Positions 32,163 to 42,330 of a stretch of DNA of 64,000 nt are shown here, in pieces. Below the pieces are notes generated by a model that was not told where the DNA came from, did no database searches, and saw only the letters and a list, made by a program, of their open reading frames with translations. The position numbers and the translations under genes were made by a program. Position 1 is the stretch's first letter, and each line of letters begins with the position of its first letter. The stretch is from Providencia stuartii. GTDB taxonomy: Bacteria; Pseudomonadota; Gammaproteobacteria; Enterobacterales; Enterobacteriaceae. The DNA is taken from the NCBI GenBank assembly GCA_900455155.1, contig UGUC01000002.1:372001-436000 (forward strand). The letters run 5' to 3'.

Positions 32163-32230
32163 GATGCCGTATCTTCCGGCATCTTATTTGAGAAGGGGAG
32201 GCATATCCGCCGGAGTGGATCCCGCCTCCC
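32163..32230 (-). other. Two hairpins between sdaC and sdaB
   Basis: Reading with the genes, GGGAGGC/GCCTCCC (32224-32230 and 32196-32202) encloses an inner ATCC/GGAT stem, and a second stem GATGCCG/CGGCATC spans 32163-32183. Neither has a clean T run. They may partly terminate or stabilise the sdaC message. Confidence 0.5.
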
Positions 32231-32243
32231 GATAAAGGCTGAC

Positions 32244-33560
32244 TTAGAAGAACAACTTATAAGTTGCGGCTGAGATAGCAATCAAACCCATGATAACGAT
32301 AAATGCATTGCTTAACTTACCTGAGTACTTACGCATTGCTGGAACTTTACTGATAGCATACATAGGCATTAAGAACAGTAAGATAGCAATGATTGGGCCA
32401 CCTAGACTTTCGATGATATCCAGTACGCCAGGGTTTAATGTTGCCACTAACCAAGTGGTGACTAACATGAAGATAGCTGTACCACGATTCAATTTACGAA
32501 CGTCAATTGTTTTGCCTTTCGCACGATAAGCGCGCTCAACGAGGCCATTAAAGCCTTCTCGTGCACCTAAATAGTGTCCGAGGAATGATTTAATTATAGC
32601 AACGAAAGCGATAATTGCGGCAGCAAATTTGATGAAAGGTTGATCAAAGTAACCAGATAAATAGTCAAGGATACTAATGTTCAGTTTTTTTGCTTGAGCC
32701 AAATCTGCCGAAGACAGGGTGAACACGCAGCTAAACACAAAGAACATAACAGTGAATACCATTAAGATGTGTGCAGATGCGAGGATACGTGAGCATTTTT
32801 GTTCAGCCTGTGCACCATATTCTTCACGCTTCGCTACAGAGAACGCTGAAATGATAGGTGAATGGTTGAATGCGAACACCATAACAGGAATGGTTAACCA
32901 GATAGTCACCCAGATACTCTGACCACCACTGTGTTTTGCCGCTTCTGTGATGCCCTCTATGGTTAAGGTATCAAGTACCGCACCATTCCAATGGGGGATC
33001 ATATATAAAGAGAAAGCGAGTAGCACGGCGATAAATGGGAACACCAGCATACTCATCACTTTAACAATATATTTTTCACCGAATGCCACAATGGCCATGA
33101 TGCCACCCACCAAAACCAACGCTAGCAACCAACGTGGTGGTGCGGTAAAGCCCATGAGTTCTGTCAGAAATTTGTGCACATTATTGGTGATAGAAACACC
33201 ATACACCAAGAGGATTGGATAAATTGCAAAGAAATAGAGCAGGGTGATCCAGTTACCCGCAGTACGTCCAAAATGTTCTTCAACCACTTCAGTGATATCA
33301 CCTTCAGGCTTTGAACCTGAAAGAACAAAGCGTGTTAAACCACGGTGAGCGAAGAAGGTCATTGGAAAAGCGAGTACTAACATCAACAGGACGGGAAGTA
33401 GGCCGCTCATTCCTGCATTAATAGGTAGGAACAAGACTCCAGCACCGATAGCTGTACCATATAAACCAAGCATCCATACAGTATCTGTTTTACGCCAAGC
33501 AAGGGCATTTCCAATTTGCGAGGCTGTTTTATCGATGGAACCAACTCGAGTTGTATCCAT
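32244..33560 (-). CDS. sdaC: Serine transporter SdaC
   Basis: A 438-residue H+/serine symporter of the HAAAP family with about 11 membrane segments. Family blocks: WRKTDTVWMLGLYGTAIGAG, FPMTFFAHRGLTRFVLSG, and FNHSPIISAFSVAKREEYG. E. coli SdaC has 429 residues; the extra residues are in the N-terminal tail. The ATG at 33560 (CGGAGA upstream) is preferred to a longer frame from 33584. It is the first gene of the sdaC-sdaB pair. Confidence 0.96.
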   Translation of the reverse strand: MDTTRVGSIDKTASQIGNALAWRKTDTVWMLGLYGTAIGAGVLFLPINAGMSGLLPVLLMLVLAFPMTFFAHRGLTRFVLSGSKPEGDITEVVEEHFGRTAGNWITLLYFFAIYPILLVYGVSITNNVHKFLTELMGFTAPPRWLLALVLVGGIMAIVAFGEKYIVKVMSMLVFPFIAVLLAFSLYMIPHWNGAVLDTLTIEGITEAAKHSGGQSIWVTIWLTIPVMVFAFNHSPIISAFSVAKREEYGAQAEQKCSRILASAHILMVFTVMFFVFSCVFTLSSADLAQAKKLNISILDYLSGYFDQPFIKFAAAIIAFVAIIKSFLGHYLGAREGFNGLVERAYRAKGKTIDVRKLNRGTAIFMLVTTWLVATLNPGVLDIIESLGGPIIAILLFLMPMYAISKVPAMRKYSGKLSNAFIVIMGLIAISAATYKLFF

Positions 33561-34377
33561 AATAGTCTCCGAAATAAAAGTCAAAAAATAGGCATCTCGG
33601 TGAAGGCATAAGCCATCACTGATGTTTTAATCTTTTGGTACGAACAAATTATCGCCAAATATAATGTGCAGTTTTGTTTCTACCTAACAATCTGATTGGA
33701 AATAAATATAAAACTGATAGTAAATTTATTTTCAATCAGTTTTGTTAGTTTTGTAGGTAGATTTGATAAACCACTTTTGATGGTGCAAATGTACCTATTT
33801 TTAGTATAAATCACCGTGATCATACTCTCAAAAGAGAAAAATGTCTTTAACGTGATTATTTTTCGATTTTTATAAAATTGTTAAGAAATTTACCTTAAGA
33901 TTAATAAGGGGAGGGAGGCTTTTAATATCGGAGAATAACTAATGGGGAGTAGTTATGTGTCAATTTATATTTGTGTGGAGGAATATTATTATATTAATGA
34001 ATAGAATGGATTTATTGAAGTAGTAGGAAAATGAATTAAATCCAGAAATTAATATTGAATCAAAACCAATTATACACTGGTTTTGAGTTATTTAACTTGT
34101 TGTTTTCAATGTGTTTATTTTGTTTTGTTATAGTTGTTTACTTAGTGATTAATTATTATTTTTTTAGTTTTTTTATTCTAAAGACATTAATGAATAATAA
34201 GATGGTTTAAAGAGCAGTTGAATACTTATTTTTCGAAGGAAAAAATAATTAAAAAGCGTAACAAAATATTTGTTAATTAAATGTTGTTTATTCTGGTGGT
34301 GAAAAGGCTTTTTTATTCATTTTTAGAATGGAAAAATAAAACTAAATATTGATTCAACGCAAAATTTAAATTGTTTA
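33561..34377. other. Long AT-rich intergenic region upstream of sdaC
   Basis: About 800 bases with no convincing gene on either strand. The part next to sdaC (33590-33800) should hold its promoter and operators; the rest (33890-34370) is very AT-rich with many stops in all frames. I see no RNA gene or repeat in it. Confidence 0.6.
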
Positions 34378-34404
34378 AGTACTGGCGTAAATAACGCCAG
34401 TACT
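34378..34404 (-). terminator. Terminator of ybjG
   Basis: AGTACTGGCGT / ACGCCAGTACT with a 5-base loop, 15 bases after the ybjG stop; a weak T-rich stretch follows on the minus strand. Confidence 0.7.
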
Positions 34405-34418
34405 GATTAATGAAAAAA

Positions 34419-35027
34419 TTAGGGTTGTACCCAGCCTTTGCGAATAAGAACTGAAAATATGATTTGGTAAAGATGTGTGAGCGGGGCTTGGATTTTATGG
34501 CCGATAAGTCCCCAAAGAATTTGGGCTAAACCACACGCGATAAGACCCAAGATAAATGCCCCTATCATATCTAAAGGCCAGTGGACGCCTAAATAGATGC
34601 GTGACCATGCAATTGCAATAGCGGGAACGAGCATCAATAAACCAACCCATGTTCTTAGCCAGAACAAAAATGCGAAAACAAAGGTAAAGACGATAGTACC
34701 GTGATTGCTAGGGAAAGAAGCGGTTGGCTCGTGCTCAAGGAAATTGGTGCCTATTCCCATAACAAAAGGGCGTTCATGAGGTGCAACTAAGCCAATCAAC
34801 CATGAAATAAACAGACCGATCACTAAGGCGTATGCTGTTTTGCAGACGAATGCTCTTTGGCGGGTCATATCCTGTTTGGCACCCCATAACCAGCATGCCG
34901 CAGTAAACAGAGGGAAAAGGAGAATTAAGCGTTTAGCGATAACGGTTGCAAGTGCGATAGTACCACTTGCAGACGCTGGGGCCGCATTAATGAGATTAAA
35001 GAGATCTTGATTAAGTTGTTCCAGCAC
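34419..35027 (-). CDS. ybjG: Undecaprenyl-diphosphatase of the PAP2 family
   Basis: A 202-residue membrane phosphatase that recycles undecaprenyl pyrophosphate to the carrier lipid used for peptidoglycan and O-antigen. The PAP2 motifs are present: PHERPFV near residue 84, SFPSNHG, and SRIYLGVHWPLD with the catalytic His and Asp. The C-terminus LIRKGWVQP matches E. coli YbjG (LPIRKGWVRD). About five membrane segments. Confidence 0.93.
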   Translation of the reverse strand: MLEQLNQDLFNLINAAPASASGTIALATVIAKRLILLFPLFTAACWLWGAKQDMTRQRAFVCKTAYALVIGLFISWLIGLVAPHERPFVMGIGTNFLEHEPTASFPSNHGTIVFTFVFAFLFWLRTWVGLLMLVPAIAIAWSRIYLGVHWPLDMIGAFILGLIACGLAQILWGLIGHKIQAPLTHLYQIIFSVLIRKGWVQP

Positions 35028-35209
35028 GGGTGTATACCTCAGAAAATGGGTGATAAATAAGACGATAAAGCGAGAGAGTAAAGTCTCTTACATGGCAGGT
35101 AAAGTGCCTTTATCTTAATATTACTTAAATAGAGCGATAAGTTGACGTTTTGTTGATGATTTACTCAATAGCGATAAGACAAATTTAAGGTGCGATAAAG
35201 GAATAGCTT

Positions 35210-35630
35210 ATGTGGTTTCAAAAAGAGATAAGATTAACAGCAAAAAAGCAGAGGGTTTCATCTAGTGACCGATGAGTTGTTACAACAGCTTCCTGAGTTG
35301 AAACAGATCCAAGTTGGGCTGCTGAATATCTTTATTCAACATACATCGGCTTCACTGACAATCAATGAAAATGCAGACTATACGGTAAGACAGGATTTTG
35401 AAAGCTTCTTTAACCATGCTGTTCCTGAAGATGAGCCTTATTATCAGCATAACTATGAAGGAAGTGATGATATGCCTGCCCATCTTAAAGCGAGTATTTT
35501 AGGCGCGAGTTTGGTTATTCCTGTGAGTCGAGGACGTCTGAACATGGGGACATGGCAAGGAATTTACCTATGTGAACATCGAAATTATGGTGGGGAACGC
35601 AAAATAGTTCTGACATTGCAAGGGGAATAG
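35210..35630 (+). pseudogene. yjbQ: YjbQ-family (UPF0047) protein, one-base frameshift
   Basis: The ATG at 35210 begins [12 protein letters not shown] as in E. coli YjbQ (MWYQKTLTLSAK). The frame then breaks in a run of six A at 35242-35247; with five A it reads [14 protein letters not shown] and joins the rest of the protein, [21 protein letters not shown] and [17 protein letters not shown]. Length is 3n+1 and the repaired protein has 139 residues (E. coli 138). A GTG at 35265 could start a shortened product of 121 residues. YjbQ has thiamin phosphate synthase side activity in E. coli. Confidence 0.9.
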
Positions 35631-35644
35631 AACGGTTAAGCAAT

Positions 35645-35686
35645 AAAAAAACCCCGATAGCGATAAAACGTAAGTTGGCTATCGGG
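35645..35686 (-). terminator. Terminator downstream of grxA
   Basis: CCCGATAGC / GCTATCGGG with a 16-base loop followed on the minus strand by a G and seven T. It lies between yjbQ and grxA, which converge. Confidence 0.7.
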
Positions 35687-35869
35687 CTCCTCAATATGGG
35701 GACATCAAAGAAAAGCAGTGGCATAAATTAAGACCCCCCCCTAAATAAGAAAGTTCGCATAGAGAAAAAAAAATTTGCTTTATTTTTTAGCAAATGGGAA
35801 GGAAATAGCACAAATTGAGAAAGGAAGCGACTCGGATTAGAGACTGAGCCGCCCCATGGGGATTATTGC

Positions 35870-36133
35870 TTATTTATAGAGATCGAGGTGCTCTTTTGCG
35901 TAAGCTTCGAAATCAGTGCAGCCGCCGATGTGTTTCTCATCGATAAAAATTTGTGGCACAGTCAGCACTTCTTTACCGACTGTTTTAGATAGATCTTCTT
36001 TGGTGAGGCCTTCTGCTTGAATATCGACGTAGCGGTAGTCAAAGTCATCGCGGTCATTTTTCAGTTTTTCAGCTAACTCTTTAGCACGAACACAGTATGG
36101 GCAGCCAGGGCGACCAAAAATCACAGTGTACAT
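35870..36133 (-). CDS. grxA: Glutaredoxin 1
   Basis: An 87-residue glutaredoxin with the dithiol active site CPYC at residues 11-14, TVPQIFIDEKHIGG and a helical end. It reduces disulfides, including ribonucleotide reductase, using glutathione. Near-identical in layout to E. coli GrxA (85 residues). As in E. coli it is divergent from ybjC; the 310-base gap between them contains both promoters. Confidence 0.97.
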   Translation of the reverse strand: MYTVIFGRPGCPYCVRAKELAEKLKNDRDDFDYRYVDIQAEGLTKEDLSKTVGKEVLTVPQIFIDEKHIGGCTDFEAYAKEHLDLYK

Positions 36134-36443
36134 AGTATCTCCTATAAGACTAACACAGTTTTTTTATCCACAATGCCCAATACTATGCCTCCATACTCGT
36201 CATACTTCAAGATGCAGCTTTATTGATTTGTCTTTGTCACCGTGCACTTATTGAGGGGAATAATAAGGTGAATGATTTGCCAGACAATAAGCTAGAAATA
36301 AATGGTGATTTTACCTTTTGCTAGTATAGCTCTGATGCAGAATCCGCTAGTATATGGGGTATACTGTATCGCTAAACAATACCCCGTTGTAGTGCTGTTT
36401 ATTCGGTTGGGGGTATATAGTTATTGTTCTAGAAGGGGACTTG

Positions 36444-36776
36444 ATGAATAAGAAACCACAGCGAAAAATGCGTTCGCTATCCGATCTCCCTAAGCCGATT
36501 CTCATCTTAGAAGCAGTAGGGATTTTACTGCTTATTGTTGTCTTACTTGCGATGAATGGCTATCTGACCTTACCTGAGCCATTGATGCAGAAAAATGTTT
36601 TAGTCGCGATTGTTATGGTTGGGATTGGTTGCTTGATACCAGCCACTATCAATATTGTTTGGCGAGCGATACATGGATTAAGCTTTCTTGGTATTGATAA
36701 TCAAAACTCATCAAGGCCGGGAAGAAAGAAAAAGCAAGATGACGATGATGATAAAGAGGAGAAAAAGGGGGAGTGA
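36444..36776 (+). CDS. ybjC: YbjC-like (DUF1418) inner membrane protein
   Basis: A 110-residue protein with two membrane segments (ILILEAVGILLLIVVLLAM and VLVAIVMVGIGCLIPATI) and a long Lys/Asp/Glu tail. PKPILILEAVGILLL aligns with PKGVLILEFIGMMLL of E. coli YbjC, and the gene is in the same place beside grxA. The charged tail is longer than in E. coli. ATG at 36444 follows AAGGGG. Function unknown. Confidence 0.82.
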   Translation: MNKKPQRKMRSLSDLPKPILILEAVGILLLIVVLLAMNGYLTLPEPLMQKNVLVAIVMVGIGCLIPATINIVWRAIHGLSFLGIDNQNSSRPGRKKKQDDDDDKEEKKGE

Positions 36777-36905
36777 GCATGGTTTTACTGGTGTTTTCAC
36801 CACCAATGTGTGAAAATTATCCGCTTTTCTAGCCAAAAAAATTCGGTTTGGTTAGGTAAGTGTTATTCTATTAGTTTTTATTTGAGTTGAAGAAGGTTAT
36901 TACCC

Positions 36906-37403
36906 ATGGATTCTATTTGTTACCCTGACATATCACAGCTTCGTGAATGGCTTGATCAACTCAAAACCTCTTATTTCGAGTGTGATTCTTGTGCTGCTCT
37001 ACATTTGCCGCATATGCAAAATATAGAGGGCATTTTTGATGCCAAACTCGACATTATTAATAATGTTCTTGTCCTTTCCGCTCTGGCGGAGCTTAAGCCA
37101 ACGGCGATCGTGACTTTAGTGGCCAATATCAGCCAAATCAATGCTAGCTCACTGACAGCCAAAGTCTTTCTTGAAATTAATAATGAAAACTTACCTAAGT
37201 TAATCGTCAGCCAATCCTTCTCGCTTGAAGCTGGGATGACTTATCGCCAATTTTGCCATTTCTTACAGCAAGCAGAAGATCAAATATCATCGATTATTTT
37301 TGAAATTTATAGCAATAATTTGTTGTATTCGAACCAAGATGAGTTTGATGAAGAAACTGTTGACCTTGATATTGATGATAACCCTTCCGTAACGCTCCAT
37401 TAA
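36906..37403 (+). CDS. ybjN: YbjN domain protein
   Basis: A 165-residue cytoplasmic protein of the YbjN family, linked in E. coli to stress sensitivity and motility control. Strong identity: [20 protein letters not shown] and [14 protein letters not shown], and a C-terminal LH. It lies upstream of rlmC; in E. coli rimK and potFGHI stand between related genes, so the locus is condensed here. Confidence 0.92.
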   Translation: MDSICYPDISQLREWLDQLKTSYFECDSCAALHLPHMQNIEGIFDAKLDIINNVLVLSALAELKPTAIVTLVANISQINASSLTAKVFLEINNENLPKLIVSQSFSLEAGMTYRQFCHFLQQAEDQISSIIFEIYSNNLLYSNQDEFDEETVDLDIDDNPSVTLH

Positions 37404-37414
37404 ATTTTTATATT

Positions 37415-38542
37415 ATGCATTGTGAGAAATATGAGGCAGGCGAATGTCGTTCCTGTCAATGGCTTGAACTACCAGCTGATCAACAACTCAAACTAAAACA
37501 GGAAAACCTAGTTTCTTTATTACCAATGGTGACTGCCGACGCATTTCAATCGCCAGTTGCCAGCCCTTTATCAGGGTTTCGTAATAAAGCCAAAATGGTG
37601 GTGAGTGGAAGTGTCGAAAAACCAATATTGGGCATTGTGAATTCACAAGGGCAGGCAATTAGTTTAACGGATTGTCCGCTTTATCCTGAGCCATTTTCAG
37701 CCGTTTTTGATGTCATTAAACCTTTTATTGCGCGAGCAGGTTTAACGCCTTATAACATTGAACGTAAACGTGGCGAATTAAAATACTTATTATTAACGCA
37801 AAGCCAGCATACGGGTGAGTTTCTGTTGCGATTTGTCTTGCGTTCAGAAAAAAAAGTTGAGCAGCTAAAAAATGCGTTACCGTGGTTGCAGCAGCAATTA
37901 CCCCAATTGGCGGTGATCACGGTTAATTTGCAGCCTGTCCATATGGCGATATTAGAAGGCGAACAAGAAATTTATCTCACTGAGCAGCAGGTTTTACGGG
38001 AACAGCTAAATCAAGTGCCACTGTTTATACGGCCGCACAGTTTTTTTCAAACGAACCCTGTTGTGGCTGCTCGGTTATATCAAACAGCGCGTGAGTGGGT
38101 TAAAAAGCTTAATATCACTAGCTTATGGGATCTTTTCTGCGGTGTTGGCGGATTTGGCTTACATTGTGCGGAAAAGCAAACTCAGTTAACGGGAATTGAA
38201 ATTAGTGCTCCTGCGATCGCTTGTGCCAAGCAATCAGCGCAAGAGCTTGGACTACAACATGTTGAGTTTCAAGCATTAGATTCAACGAAGTTTGCAACGG
38301 CTAAAGGAAATATTCCTCAATTGGTATTAGTCAATCCACCTAGGAGAGGCATAGGTAAAGAGTTATGTGAATATCTTTCGACTATGCGGCCTAACTATAT
38401 TTTATATTCAAGCTGTAATGCTCAGACCATGGCAAAAGATATTGAGCAATTGGAAGGCTATGCTGTGAGTAAGGTGCAGTTGTTTGATATGTTCCCACAT
38501 ACTGCGCACTACGAAGTGATTGCATTATTAGTCAAAAACTAA
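37415..38542 (+). CDS. rlmC: 23S rRNA (uracil-747-C5)-methyltransferase RlmC
   Basis: A 375-residue SAM-dependent RNA methyltransferase, the E. coli length. The N-terminal cysteines for a [4Fe-4S] cluster are MHC..., GECRSCQW and DCPLYP. The SAM site is [16 protein letters not shown]; the catalytic Cys lies in [25 protein letters not shown] is the NPPR motif. Start ATG is 12 bases after the ybjN stop, so they may be cotranscribed. Confidence 0.96.
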   Translation: MHCEKYEAGECRSCQWLELPADQQLKLKQENLVSLLPMVTADAFQSPVASPLSGFRNKAKMVVSGSVEKPILGIVNSQGQAISLTDCPLYPEPFSAVFDVIKPFIARAGLTPYNIERKRGELKYLLLTQSQHTGEFLLRFVLRSEKKVEQLKNALPWLQQQLPQLAVITVNLQPVHMAILEGEQEIYLTEQQVLREQLNQVPLFIRPHSFFQTNPVVAARLYQTAREWVKKLNITSLWDLFCGVGGFGLHCAEKQTQLTGIEISAPAIACAKQSAQELGLQHVEFQALDSTKFATAKGNIPQLVLVNPPRRGIGKELCEYLSTMRPNYILYSSCNAQTMAKDIEQLEGYAVSKVQLFDMFPHTAHYEVIALLVKN

Positions 38543-38602
38543 ACAACTTACCTAGCGAATTATTTAGAACATTTTTATTAATCGAATAGTGTGATAATTA
38601 AA

Positions 38603-38626
38603 GCAGCTTATTAAAAGATAAGCTGC
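38603..38626. terminator. Hairpin between rlmC and the outer membrane protein remnant
   Basis: GCAGCTTAT / ATAAGCTGC with a 6-base loop. On the minus strand a T-rich stretch follows. It would terminate both convergent genes. Confidence 0.6.
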
Positions 38627-38639
38627 CGGATAATGTTAA

Positions 38640-38930
38640 TTAGAAATGATAGGTGACACCCAATAAAATATCATTAGACCGAGCTTTAATTTTGGATTTA
38701 AAGGTGCAGCCATCTTCGATAGCGGTAACTCAAATCCATTGACAGATTGTCATTAACGGCATATTGAACCTCTAAACCTAAGCGCCAAGCAAAATTGTTT
38801 TTCGTTTTAGATTTAGACAATGAACATCATCCGTTAATCTCCCTTCGGGATCCCATTCTCTATATTGATAGCTGGAATTATATTTAAGGTTGGTCAAGCC
38901 GATACCTGCACGAATATACGGGGTAATTTT
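38640..38930 (-). pseudogene. Remnant of an outer membrane beta-barrel protein
   Basis: Minus-strand translation gives KITPYIRAGIGLTNLKY, then after a frame change near 38815 NNFAWRLGLEVQYAVND, LSMDLSYRYR, and the end SNDILLGVTYHF followed by stop. The alternating strands and the final Phe are those of small outer membrane barrels of the Opa/OmpX-like kind. The signal peptide and first strands are missing, cut at about 38930 where a methyltransferase fragment begins. Confidence 0.78.
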
Positions 38931-39173
38931 CGCTATTTACCTGTTGATTGCTATCAACAACAATCAAGCAGGAACACAACGTGGTTTGTGGAGAACGTCA
39001 TCAAGTACCATCGTATGGTGGAAAATTATGTCTCAACCTTACTTGATTGTGGTTTTACCCTTGAAGGGGTGAAAGAGCCTAAACCGCTTGCTAGTGCGCT
39101 AAAAGAGCGCCCTGATCTTGAACGCTATACCCGTTATGCACCATTTTTAGTGTTAAAAGCGGTAAAACGCTAG
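38928..39173 (+). pseudogene. C-terminal fragment of a SAM-dependent methyltransferase
   Basis: The fragment FRYLPVDCYQQQSSRNTTWF, then VIKYHRMVENYVSTLLDCGF and VKEPKPLASALKERPDL matches the end of class I methyltransferases of the Methyltransf_11 type. The SAM-binding half is missing. Its left end coincides with the cut end of the outer membrane protein remnant on the other strand, so both genes lost their 5' ends in one deletion. Confidence 0.75.
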
Positions 39174-39254
39174 CCCTGATGGTGAATCAAACAGACTGCT
39201 GATAACACGAAGAGGGAAAAACTAGGGTTTTATCCCTGTTTATCAGCAAGCCTC

Positions 39255-39280
39255 AAGGGCTTATTTTCATAAGCCCTTTT
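39255..39280. terminator. Hairpin downstream of artM and the methyltransferase fragment
   Basis: AAGGGCTTAT / ATAAGCCCTT with a 4-base loop; TTTTA follows on the plus strand. It could act for both converging transcripts. Confidence 0.65.
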
Positions 39281-39316
39281 ATGACTGTGATAGGTTAAAT
39301 TCAAAAATAAAACGGG

Positions 39317-39985
39317 TTAGTTCCTTTGCTCAAATGCAAGAGCGTGACGTTCAATAAATCGCATGATGATCGTCAAAATTGCGTTAACAACGAGGTAGAT
39401 GATCCCCGCAGCCACAAATGCCATTACATCCCAACTTTGACCAAATACTTGGCTACTGTAACCCATAATATCCATCATCGTGATCGTACTGGCGAGTGAG
39501 GTACTTTTAAAGATTAATACCACTTCGTTCGAATAAGATGATAAAGAGCGCTTAAATGCATAGGGAAGAATAATCCGCATGGTCTGGGCTTTAGACATAC
39601 CTAATGCTTGGCATGATTGCCATTGCCCAGATGGAATTGCTTTTACGGCACCATGAAAGAGTAATGTTGAGTAAGCAGCACTATTGAGGGCTAATGCAAT
39701 CATCGCACATACCCAAGGCGTTGAAATAAACTCCCACAGTACAGGATAGTTTTGTAATGATTTAAATTGGCTAGGGCCATTATAAATCAGGAAGAACTGC
39801 ACCAATAATGGTGTGCCGGTAAATAGGGTAATATAGACTTTGACGGCTTGCGAAATAATTGGCGTTTTTAATGACAAAATGAGCGTAAATAATACGGCCA
39901 ATATAAATGCCACAAATAATGCGCTGAAGGTTAACGATAAGCTCGTTGGTAAGCCAGGTAAAATATCGAGAATTAAATCAATCAT
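39317..39985 (-). CDS. artM: Arginine ABC transporter permease ArtM
   Basis: A 222-residue permease, the E. coli length, with about five membrane segments and the ABC-permease EAA loop ([20 protein letters not shown]). It pairs with ArtQ to form the channel for periplasmic arginine uptake. Its start overlaps the artQ stop by 4 bases. Confidence 0.94.
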   Translation of the reverse strand: MIDLILDILPGLPTSLSLTFSALFVAFILAVLFTLILSLKTPIISQAVKVYITLFTGTPLLVQFFLIYNGPSQFKSLQNYPVLWEFISTPWVCAMIALALNSAAYSTLLFHGAVKAIPSGQWQSCQALGMSKAQTMRIILPYAFKRSLSSYSNEVVLIFKSTSLASTITMMDIMGYSSQVFGQSWDVMAFVAAGIIYLVVNAILTIIMRFIERHALAFEQRN

Positions 39986-40722
39986 TGCGATTCACCTCTT
40001 TCAAAGCGAGTTGTACGCAATTCAATTCGTTTCAAAATAACTTGGCTTAATAAGGTAATCGCAAGATAGATAAGCCCTACAATAGCGTACCATGTAAAAG
40101 GTTCATGGGTACGGTTAACAATGGTCTTAGTCTGTAACATAAGATCATTAACACTGATTAAAGAAACCAGTGCGGTATCTTTGAGTAATACTAGCCATTG
40201 GTTGCCCAAGCCGGGCAGCGCATGACGCCACATTTGTGGCATGATAAAACGAAAGAATATGGTTCGTTTGGTTAATCCAAGCGCTAAACCTGCTTCCCAC
40301 TGCCCATAAGGCACCGCTTTTAAGGCACCGCGTAGGGTTTGTGATGCGTAGGACGCATAGAGAAGGGCTAATGCAACCACACCGCAAGCGAAGGGGGTAA
40401 AGTCAAACTCACCGCTGTCTGCAAAGAAAATGCTCGGATCAATCTGTAAGGTGGTTTGCCAGAAACCCAGATTGATCTCTATCCCATCACCTAAAATATT
40501 AATCAGTTGCAGTGTGCCGAAATAGACAAATAACACAACCAGCAGTTCAGGTAGACCGCGGATCAAGGTGACCCAGCACGTTCCTAAAAAAGCGATAGGT
40601 TTAAAACGCACGGACTCCCATGCCGTAAATAACATGGCGAGGATCAGGCCCAATATGAGAGCAGAAACAGCAAGGCCGACGGTGATACCGGCGGCACTTG
40701 TTAGAAAAAGAAAATTGTTCAT
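39982..40722 (-). CDS. artQ: Arginine ABC transporter permease ArtQ
   Basis: A 246-residue permease (E. coli 238) with the EAA loop [20 protein letters not shown]. It lies 12 bases after artI and overlaps artM by 4 bases. Confidence 0.94.
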   Translation of the reverse strand: MNNFLFLTSAAGITVGLAVSALILGLILAMLFTAWESVRFKPIAFLGTCWVTLIRGLPELLVVLFVYFGTLQLINILGDGIEINLGFWQTTLQIDPSIFFADSGEFDFTPFACGVVALALLYASYASQTLRGALKAVPYGQWEAGLALGLTKRTIFFRFIMPQMWRHALPGLGNQWLVLLKDTALVSLISVNDLMLQTKTIVNRTHEPFTWYAIVGLIYLAITLLSQVILKRIELRTTRFERGESQ

Positions 40723-40734
40723 TAACAGTATCGA

Positions 40735-41478
40735 TTATTGTTCAAACCATTTTTTATAGATAACGTCATAAGTTCCATCAGCTTTTACTTCTGCCAATGC
40801 CTTATTCATTTTATCTAACAACTCTTTATTACCTTTACGAACCGCGATACCTAATCCGATACCAAAGTACTGTGGATCAGTGACTTTTTCACCAACAGGC
40901 GCTAAGTTTTCGTTGCCTTTGGCTTTTAGCCATTCGTCAGCAACAGCAGTATCACCGAACACAGCATCAATACGACCATTTTGCAGATCAAGGATAGCTG
41001 ATTGGTAGTTATCATAAGGAACGGTCGTCATATCCTTATGCTGTTCCATGATATATTTTTGGTGAGTTGTGCCATTTTGAACGCCAATTTTTTTCCCTTT
41101 TAACTGATCAACAGAAGAGACTTTCTCTTTAATGGCAATAAACTCAGCCGAATTAGGGTAATAAGTGTCAGTGAAGTCCACTTGTTTTTGGCGATCAGGC
41201 GTAATATCAATACCTGCCATCAATGCTTCAAAACGACGGAATTTCAAACTTGGGATCAAGCTATCGAAAGATTGATGGGTGAATGTGCAAGTTGCATTCA
41301 TTTTTTCACACATCGCATTGGCAAGGTCGACGTCAAAACCCACGATTTGGTTGTTTTTGTCAAACATTTCAAATGGGGCATAAGTCGCTTCTGTTGCAAA
41401 ACGGATGGTCTCTTTTTCCGCCGCAGTTGCAGATAGGGTTACAGCGCCAAGTAGTGCAGCTAATATAATTTTTTTCAT
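40735..41478 (-). CDS. artI: Arginine-binding periplasmic protein ArtI
   Basis: A 247-residue solute-binding protein with a signal peptide (LSATAA cleavage near residue 20). ETIRFATEATYAPFE, IVGFDVDLANAMCEKM, the conserved SFDSLIPSLKFRR and KKIGVQNGTTHQK are those of ArtI; ArtI fits better than ArtJ in the N-terminal block. Located between artP and artQ as in E. coli; no separate artJ is present. Confidence 0.92.
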   Translation of the reverse strand: MKKIILAALLGAVTLSATAAEKETIRFATEATYAPFEMFDKNNQIVGFDVDLANAMCEKMNATCTFTHQSFDSLIPSLKFRRFEALMAGIDITPDRQKQVDFTDTYYPNSAEFIAIKEKVSSVDQLKGKKIGVQNGTTHQKYIMEQHKDMTTVPYDNYQSAILDLQNGRIDAVFGDTAVADEWLKAKGNENLAPVGEKVTDPQYFGIGLGIAVRKGNKELLDKMNKALAEVKADGTYDVIYKKWFEQ

Positions 41479-41496
41479 TGCTTAATCCTATATCTA

Positions 41497-42225
41497 TTAG
41501 TGTGACAGATAATTTGCAAATGCTTCAGTTTGAGGTGCTGTGAAATGGCTGGCATCCCCTTGTTCAACAATATGACCGTTTTCCATATACACCACACGGC
41601 TAGCGGCTTTACGGGCAATCTCAACTTCATGAGTCACGATCACCTGTGTAATTCCTGTTGCAGACAACTCGCGAATGATATCGACGACTTGTGCTGTAAT
41701 CTCGGGGTCAAGGGCTGCCGTTGGTTCATCAAATAGCAGAACTTGTGGTTCCATCATCAATGCACGAGCAATGGCAACACGTTGCTGTTGACCGCCAGAT
41801 AAATGCAAAGGGAAACGCGTTGCAAATTGTGTTAATCGCAAACGTTCTAATAATTTTTCCGCTTTTGCTTTTGCTTCTTGACGTGACAGCTTTAAAACTC
41901 GGCACGGCGCTTCAATTAAATTATCCATGACGGTGAGATGAGGCCATAGATTGTATTGTTGAAAAACCATTCCGACATTTTGACGTAATGCACGGATAGC
42001 TTTGGCATCAGGGGTTGAGGCAAAATCAAAATTTTGACCTGCAATGTTAAGTACACCTGAACGTGGCATCTCCAACAAATTCAGTACACGTAGCAAAGAG
42101 CTTTTGCCTGCACCGCTAGGCCCGAGTAATACCATGGTTTCTCCGGCAGGGCACTCTAAGTTGATATCAAAGAGCGCCTGATGAGAGCCGTAAAAACAGT
42201 TTATATTTTTTAATTGAATGCTCAT
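41497..42225 (-). CDS. artP: Arginine ABC transporter ATPase ArtP
   Basis: A 242-residue ABC ATPase, exactly the E. coli length: Walker [10 protein letters not shown], signature LSGGQQQR, Walker [15 protein letters not shown]. The ATG at 42225 gives [13 protein letters not shown] as in E. coli; a longer frame starts 3 codons upstream. It is the first gene of artPIQM. Confidence 0.96.
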   Translation of the reverse strand: MSIQLKNINCFYGSHQALFDINLECPAGETMVLLGPSGAGKSSLLRVLNLLEMPRSGVLNIAGQNFDFASTPDAKAIRALRQNVGMVFQQYNLWPHLTVMDNLIEAPCRVLKLSRQEAKAKAEKLLERLRLTQFATRFPLHLSGGQQQRVAIARALMMEPQVLLFDEPTAALDPEITAQVVDIIRELSATGITQVIVTHEVEIARKAASRVVYMENGHIVEQGDASHFTAPQTEAFANYLSH

Positions 42226-42270
42226 GCTTACCAATAATACCTTGTTTAACTGACACAGATATTAATCCTG

Positions 42271-42304
42271 TAAGCATATTTATGCAATAATATATGCATA
42301 AAAA
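42271..42304 (-). promoter_or_regulatory. Possible pair of ArgR boxes upstream of artP
   Basis: Two imperfect palindromes of the ArgR type stand next to each other 45-80 bases before artP: GCATATTTATGC and AATATATGCAT. Both have the WWWW centre and ATGCA-like arms. E. coli artPIQM is repressed by ArgR. No position-weight scoring was done. Confidence 0.45.
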
Positions 42305-42330
42305 TTTGGTTTTTTGTTATTAAGTAATCA

